This document shows, in pieces, positions 6,103 through 9,464 of a stretch of DNA of 9,464 nucleotides. A program made the position numbers and the translations under genes. A model generated the notes under the pieces. The model ran no database searches, was not told the DNA's origin, and was given only the letters and a program-made list of their open reading frames with translations. The DNA is from an uncultured Collinsella sp. (GTDB lineage: Bacteria > Actinomycetota > Coriobacteriia > Coriobacteriales > Coriobacteriaceae), in assembly GCA_900752475.1 (NCBI GenBank), contig CAADVJ010000009.1, forward strand, positions 1 through 9,464, written 5' to 3'. Position 1 is the stretch's first letter; every line of letters begins with the position of its first letter.

Positions 6103-7068
6103 CTACGAACGACGCGGCTCGGGAACCACGAGCCTATCGGGGCTTGCGCCCTCGGCATCCATCAGGCTCACGTAGCGAATCGACGGATCCCCATACATCG
6201 CGTAGTAATAATTGCCCGTGCGCGCGCTAAAGCATCCGGTGTAGATAGTCTTCTCGAACTTGCCATCGCCCATCCTGGACGCCCCTTCAATCATCACCAC
6301 GCCCTCGAGCGAGCGGAACATGCGAACGACGTTTTCGGTCTCGCTCTCCTTTTGCGGGTAATTGGCATTGAGGTACGCCGCCTTTACAAAACGGCTCGGC
6401 GAATAGCAGTCACCCGGAATACCGCGCATGCCGGCGCCCGCGCCATAGGGCTTGAGCTCGGCGCCACGCCATGTCGCCGTCTGCGGAAAATCGCTTGTGG
6501 CGGTGATATAGGTGCGCAGGTTTTCCATGTGCCACGGGAAGGTCGGCTGGTTGGCAAGGGTGTCGACCGGATCGTCGTATACATGCAGGCCGTCAGCCAT
6601 CATCTCGACCACGATGCTGCGCTGGCTGTCGCCGATAATCCAATGGAGCAGCGATACGCCCAGCCCCTCTCCGGCAGATTTGGCGACAATCACCGTGTCG
6701 CGCAGCGCGGCCTCGACCTCATCGACCGTCGAGAACGTCGCTGCCACCCACAGGGGAAACTCATAGGCCGCGATATTGGTCTTGCCGTCGACAGGGTCCT
6801 CGGCATACTCGGCATAACCCGGGAAATTGAGACCCGCCACGGCGAGACCCGCATCGTTACCGCAATCGAAAAACATGGGATAGTTCTTGTAATCGATGCA
6901 CATACCGATCACCGCGTGCGCCGCTGTCGCGTCGTCGATAAACGAATACGGAATGTGAAACCCGCGCGGCATCACGCGAACCTGTTGGCCGTAGTCAAAG
7001 CTCCAGTCGAGATTGCGGCCCAGATACATGTGGCCAGAATTATCGGTAAATCGAATACTCGTACACAT
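6103..7068 (-). CDS. Choloylglycine hydrolase family enzyme, probable bile salt hydrolase
   Basis: A 321-residue Ntn-hydrolase. With the ATG at 7068 the protein starts MCTSIRFTDNSGHMYLGRNL, so Met removal exposes Cys2, the catalytic nucleophile of this family. R18, D21, N81 (in GLNFPG), N173 (in LANQPTF) and R226 (in SPSRF) match the conserved active-site positions of bile salt hydrolases and penicillin V acylases. AGGAGG 4 bases before this ATG fixes the start. An upstream in-frame ATG at 7131 would bury the Cys and lies at the edge of the preceding terminator. Length fits the family (about 315-340). The enzyme probably deconjugates glycine- or taurine-conjugated bile acids in the gut. The alternatives are penicillin V or N-acyl-homoserine-lactone acylase; the NFPGYA and NQPTF segments favour bile salt hydrolase. 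No signal peptide is seen, so it is cytoplasmic. It follows the deformylase-like gene but is separated from it by a terminator. Confidence 0.9.
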   Translation of the reverse strand: MCTSIRFTDNSGHMYLGRNLDWSFDYGQQVRVMPRGFHIPYSFIDDATAAHAVIGMCIDYKNYPMFFDCGNDAGLAVAGLNFPGYAEYAEDPVDGKTNIAAYEFPLWVAATFSTVDEVEAALRDTVIVAKSAGEGLGVSLLHWIIGDSQRSIVVEMMADGLHVYDDPVDTLANQPTFPWHMENLRTYITATSDFPQTATWRGAELKPYGAGAGMRGIPGDCYSPSRFVKAAYLNANYPQKESETENVVRMFRSLEGVVMIEGASRMGDGKFEKTIYTGCFSARTGNYYYAMYGDPSIRYVSLMDAEGASPDRLVVPEPRRS

Positions 7069-7131
7069 AGCGCCTCCTAGCTTCACGTTCTTGCTAATTT
7101 CATTGTCTCCAAACAAAAAGGCGCTAAACAC

Positions 7132-7167
7132 AAAAGCCCGGACATGACAACAATGTCACGCCCGGAC
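7132..7167 (-). terminator. Strand-specific terminator after the deformylase-like gene
   Basis: In minus-strand RNA, GUCCGGGC-G-UGACA pairs with UGUCA-U-GUCCGGGC around the loop UUGU. This makes an uninterrupted 14-bp stem with three G-U pairs, followed by UUUUGUG. It begins 33 bases past the deformylase stop. In plus-strand RNA the three wobble pairs become A-C mismatches and no U-run follows, so termination should act only in the minus direction. Confidence 0.8.
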
Positions 7168-7199
7168 CAAAAGAGACGAAGTGCGGTGCTTTGATCCCC

Positions 7200-7619
7200 T
7201 TAGACCAACTTACCGAGACAGTGGTCGATCATATGCTGGATCATCTGTGCCTCGAAGCCCGCGTAGTCGCGGCGGCACTCCTTCATCTTGCCGTCGACGA
7301 TCTGGTCAAAGGCGACCTTGCACTTGATATAGCGCGTGGACTTGGTGACCTCCTCGTGCGTCAGGCAGCTCTCCTCCATCTTGCTGGCACCCAGGCCAAA
7401 CACCAGACGGGGGTTGTAGAGCACGTGGGGCTCGCCGGCGTCGTCCAGATAGACGCAGACCTTCTTGGTAACGCCAATCTGGTTGGCGGCAAGGCAGCCG
7501 GCATCGTCGAGCGACTTGATGGTATCGATCAGGTCCTGTGCCACCGACTCATCCTCGACGGTCGCAACCTCGCAACGCTGGGACAGAATAGCCTCGTCGT
7601 GGCAAAGCTCTTTAATCAT
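7200..7619 (-). CDS. Peptide deformylase-like protein lacking the catalytic Glu
   Basis: A 139-residue protein of the peptide deformylase fold; the true enzyme removes the formyl group from new proteins. Motif 1 appears as AGCLAANQIG (40-49), with Q47 matching the conserved Gln. Motif 2 is EESCLT (82-87) instead of EGCLS. Motif 3 is QHMIDH (128-133) instead of QHELDH/HEIDH. The metal ligands C85, H129 and H133 are present, but the catalytic Glu of HExxH is Met130 (codon ATG). It is shorter than typical deformylases (about 150-190). I chose the ATG at 7619 because GGAGG lies 5 bases before it; the ATG at 7631 has no binding site. It is divergent from the purine permease. Either it is an inactive or repurposed paralogue with the essential enzyme elsewhere, or another residue substitutes. 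Family call strong, activity doubtful. Confidence 0.85.
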   Translation of the reverse strand: MIKELCHDEAILSQRCEVATVEDESVAQDLIDTIKSLDDAGCLAANQIGVTKKVCVYLDDAGEPHVLYNPRLVFGLGASKMEESCLTHEEVTKSTRYIKCKVAFDQIVDGKMKECRRDYAGFEAQMIQHMIDHCLGKLV

Positions 7620-7652
7620 ACGTTCCTCCATAGGGGTCGTTGTAACCGCTTA

Positions 7653-7658
7653 AGTATA
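7653..7658 (-). promoter_or_regulatory. -10 element for the deformylase-like gene
   Basis: TATACT on the minus strand, one base off TATAAT, 34 bases upstream of the ATG at 7619. It predicts a leader of roughly 25-30 bases. No consensus -35 is visible at normal spacing. Confidence 0.5.
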
Positions 7659-7751
7659 CGGTACCCACACATTTTCATGCGAAAAATACCGTCCGTCTGC
7701 TACAAAGCGCCGAACATCAACATGCGAGGAACAACAGCGTCGTAAAGGGGC

Positions 7752-7757
7752 TATAGT
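7752..7757 (+). promoter_or_regulatory. -10 element for the purine permease
   Basis: TATAGT, about 56 bases before the chosen start at 7813, implying a leader of about 50 bases that contains the hairpin at 7775-7795. The -35 is poor. An in-frame ORF opening from 7756 would begin inside this box. Confidence 0.4.
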
Positions 7758-7774
7758 GGGTGAGTTCGTGTCAA

Positions 7775-7795
7775 TCGGCCTAAACTCGGGGCCGA
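7775..7795 (+). other. Leader hairpin before the purine permease
   Basis: TCGGCC and GGCCGA form a 6-bp stem around 9 bases, ending 5 bases before the purine-rich ribosome binding site (AAGGAAAGGG). It may influence translation. I could not match it to a purine riboswitch. Confidence 0.4.
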
Positions 7796-7812
7796 ACAAG
7801 GAAAGGGTATGC

Positions 7813-9123
7813 ATGGACGAACTATTTCACGTCAGCGAGCGCAAGTCCACAATCGGGACCGAACTTCGCGCTGGCCTGACAACATTCCTGGCGATGGCCT
7901 ACATCATCGCCGTCAACCCCGCGGTGCTCTCGGGCGCTGGCATCGATGCGGGAGCGCTCGCCTGCGCCACCTGCCTGGGCGCCGGCATCATGACCATCTG
8001 CATGGGCATCTTCGCCAACCGCCCGCTCGCCTGCGCGTCGGGCTTAGGCGTCAACGCGATGATCGCCGGAATCACCACCACCGTCTGCGGCGGTGACTGG
8101 CACGTGGCCATGAGCGTCATCTTCCTTGAGGGCATCGTCATCTTGCTGCTCGTGCTTTGTGGCCTGCGCGAGGCCATCATGGACGCCATCCCGGTTGTCC
8201 TGCGTCACGCCATCTCGGTGGGTCTGGGCCTGTTTATCGCCATGATCGGCCTGTGCGACGCTGGCATCATCACCGCTGGCGCCGGTACGCTCGTCGGCCT
8301 GGGCGACATCGCCTCCCCCACCTTTATCGTCGGTATCATCTCCATCGTCGTGACGGTTGCCCTGGCTTCCCGCAACGTGCCGGGCTCGCTGCTCATCGGC
8401 ATCATCGTCGCCGTTATCGCCGGTATCCCGCTGGGCGTCACCCACGCCCCCGAGGGCCTCATCGCACCGCTCGACTTCTCGAGCATCGGTGGCCCCATCG
8501 CCGACGCCGGCGGCGTGCCCGCCATCGTCAAGGTCCTTACCGACCCCACGCTCCTCGTCATCTCGTTCTCGCTGCTCATGAGTGACTTCTTCGACACCAT
8601 GGGCACCGCGATGGCCGTGGCCAAGCAGGGCGAGTTCCTCACCGACGACGGCAACGTCGAGAATATCAAGGAGATCCTGATCGTCGACTCCGCCGCCGCC
8701 GCTGTGGGCGGTTTCATGGGCGTCTCCTCCATCACCACCTTCGTCGAGTCCACCTCTGGCGCAGCCGACGGTGGCCGCACGGGCCTCACCTCCGTCACCA
8801 CCGGCGTGCTGTTCATTCTCGCCGCGTTCTTCTCCCCCATCGTCACCATCGTTTCCAGCGCCGCCACCTGCGGTGCTCTGGTCTACGTCGGCTACCTCAT
8901 GATGAGCGAGGCCTCCGAGATCGACTGGTCCGACGTGTCGCAGGGTTTCCCGGCGTTTATGATTGTCGCCGGCGTGCCCTTCACCTACTCCATCTCTGCC
9001 GGCATCGGTCTGGGCTTTATCGCCTACGTGATCGTCGCGCTCTTTAAGGGCGAGGCCTCCAAGATCAAGCCGCTCATGTGGATCGCAGCGCTCGCCTTCC
9101 TCGTCTACTTCTTTGTAGCGTAG
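7813..9123 (+). CDS. NCS2 (AzgA/PbuG-like) purine permease
   Basis: A 436-residue inner-membrane nucleobase transporter with about 12-14 hydrophobic segments. Family marks are GLTTFLAMAYIIAVNP (21-36), the GLGVNAMIAG substrate loop (77-86), DFFDTMGT (258-265) and VESTSGAADGGRTGLT (311-326). These are the AzgA/PbuG/PbuO-type signatures, found in importers of guanine, hypoxanthine or adenine driven by protons. Which purine is used cannot be read from sequence. AAGGAAAGGG a few bases before the ATG at 7813 fixes the start. The upstream in-frame ORF from 7756 begins inside the likely -10 box and has no binding site. The length is normal for the family (430-480). The gene is divergent from the deformylase-like gene and closed by a strong terminator, so it is probably transcribed alone. 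Confidence 0.94.
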   Translation: MDELFHVSERKSTIGTELRAGLTTFLAMAYIIAVNPAVLSGAGIDAGALACATCLGAGIMTICMGIFANRPLACASGLGVNAMIAGITTTVCGGDWHVAMSVIFLEGIVILLLVLCGLREAIMDAIPVVLRHAISVGLGLFIAMIGLCDAGIITAGAGTLVGLGDIASPTFIVGIISIVVTVALASRNVPGSLLIGIIVAVIAGIPLGVTHAPEGLIAPLDFSSIGGPIADAGGVPAIVKVLTDPTLLVISFSLLMSDFFDTMGTAMAVAKQGEFLTDDGNVENIKEILIVDSAAAAVGGFMGVSSITTFVESTSGAADGGRTGLTSVTTGVLFILAAFFSPIVTIVSSAATCGALVYVGYLMMSEASEIDWSDVSQGFPAFMIVAGVPFTYSISAGIGLGFIAYVIVALFKGEASKIKPLMWIAALAFLVYFFVA

Positions 9124-9149
9124 CGGCAACGCTGCCAAAGCAGAACACC

Positions 9150-9190
9150 AAAGCGCGGAGTCGCATCGAGCGGCTCCGCGCTTTGCTTTT
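9150..9190 (+). terminator. Strong intrinsic terminator after the purine permease
   Basis: AAAGCGCGGAGTCGC (9150-9164) pairs with GCGGCTCCGCGCTTT (9170-9184) around the 5-base loop ATCGA. The stem is 15 bp with one T-G wobble, followed by GCTTTT. It begins 26 bases past the stop codon. Confidence 0.9.
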
Positions 9191-9302
9191 AAAGCCAGGC
9201 AACGCACGGACGCGCGATATATTGCTTCCCAAGTTTTGGACATTTTGCCCTCCAAACGGCACTACCGCCGGCTACATCCTACAGATATGCTGGGCGTAAT
9301 CG

Positions 9303-9315
9303 CATAGGCCCTATG
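9303..9315. promoter_or_regulatory. Palindrome before the edge ORF
   Basis: CATAGG-C-CCTATG is a perfect 13-base palindrome just upstream of the ribosome binding site of the edge ORF. It could be an operator or part of the leader fold. Nothing identifies a binding protein. Confidence 0.3.
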
Positions 9316-9330
9316 AGGATGGGAGTAACC

Positions 9331-9464
9331 ATGGCCGCCTTGTTCACGACCCCCAAGCGCAATGACAAAACCTCAGGAGCCCATTTTGCCGAGCCCGACG
9401 TGCGCCGTCGCACGTTGCTCGCACACGGCGGCTGAGGCGCCGGTACCCCTGGCAACTTCGGCGG
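9331..9464 (+). CDS. Unidentified partial ORF at the window edge, with an in-frame TGA
   Basis: GGGAG stands 5 bases before an ATG at 9331. The frame encodes 34 residues starting MAALFTTPKRNDKTSGAHFA and reaches TGA at 9433-9435. The frame stays open after the TGA to the window end (GAGTPGNFG), and codon use on both sides resembles the neighbouring genes. It could be a short peptide gene ending at 9435, a longer gene broken by a nonsense or sequencing error, a one-base frameshift (the next frame reads AEAPVPLATSA), or a selenocysteine gene. RRRTLLAHGG vaguely recalls a twin-arginine motif but no hydrophobic core follows. I do not recognise the protein. Confidence 0.4.

Noticed and set aside
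7069..7131. Upstream in-frame ATG extending the hydrolase by 21 residues
   Set aside because: It would bury the nucleophile Cys2, has no ribosome binding site, and lies against the terminator of the preceding gene.
7758..7812. Guanine-type purine riboswitch before the permease
   Set aside because: No three-way junction or characteristic loop sequences; the leader is about 50 bases with one small hairpin.
8044..9255. Long minus-strand open frame antisense to the purine permease
   Set aside because: Extremely rich in Asp, Gly, Glu and His, the mirror of Ile/Val/Ala codons on the other strand; it also runs through the terminator.
1..9464. CRISPR arrays, tRNAs, insertion sequences, phage genes
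   Set aside because: No regularly spaced repeats, cloverleaf-like stretches, transposase motifs or terminal repeats were seen.

Overview
This window looks like part of the chromosome of a high-GC gut actinobacterium of the class Coriobacteriia, most likely Collinsella or a close relative. The evidence is the C/G-ending codon use, a bile-salt-hydrolase-type enzyme, and the overall style of the proteins. This assignment comes from recognition and not from a database search. Six complete protein genes and one short or interrupted ORF at the right edge are supported. I see no rRNA, tRNA, CRISPR array, insertion sequence or phage gene, and no gene-free stretch longer than 300 bases.

Left part (1-3634), amino-acid and solute metabolism. 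A minus-strand gene encodes an XRE-type helix-turn-helix domain fused to an AlaA-like alanine aminotransferase. Its upstream region carries four copies of a GTTCAATT box, which look like an operator for the fused domain. Inside the gene, a second strong ribosome binding site precedes the Met that begins a stand-alone aminotransferase. Upstream on the same strand is a LysR-family regulator, divergent from a DMT/EamA-type exporter. A T-N11-A palindrome between these two is a good candidate for the LysR site.

Middle part (3635-7200), ion homeostasis and the gut environment. A Kup potassium transporter with an unusual acidic C-terminal tail lies on the plus strand. It is convergent, across a strong GC hairpin, with a choloylglycine-hydrolase family gene (probably a bile salt hydrolase). 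Upstream of that enzyme gene lies a small peptide-deformylase-like gene on the same strand. The deformylase keeps the metal ligands but has Met in place of the catalytic Glu of HExxH. A terminator hairpin that folds well in only one RNA strand separates the two genes.

Right part (7620-9464), nucleobase uptake. Divergent from the deformylase is an AzgA/PbuG-like (NCS2) purine permease with its own promoter, leader hairpin and strong terminator. The window ends in the first codons of another gene, where a 34-codon ORF with a good ribosome binding site meets an in-frame TGA but stays open beyond it.

Most of the window is ordinary housekeeping and transport. The parts most worth a second look are the operator array and dual start of the HTH-aminotransferase, the deformylase with a lost catalytic residue, and the interrupted edge ORF.
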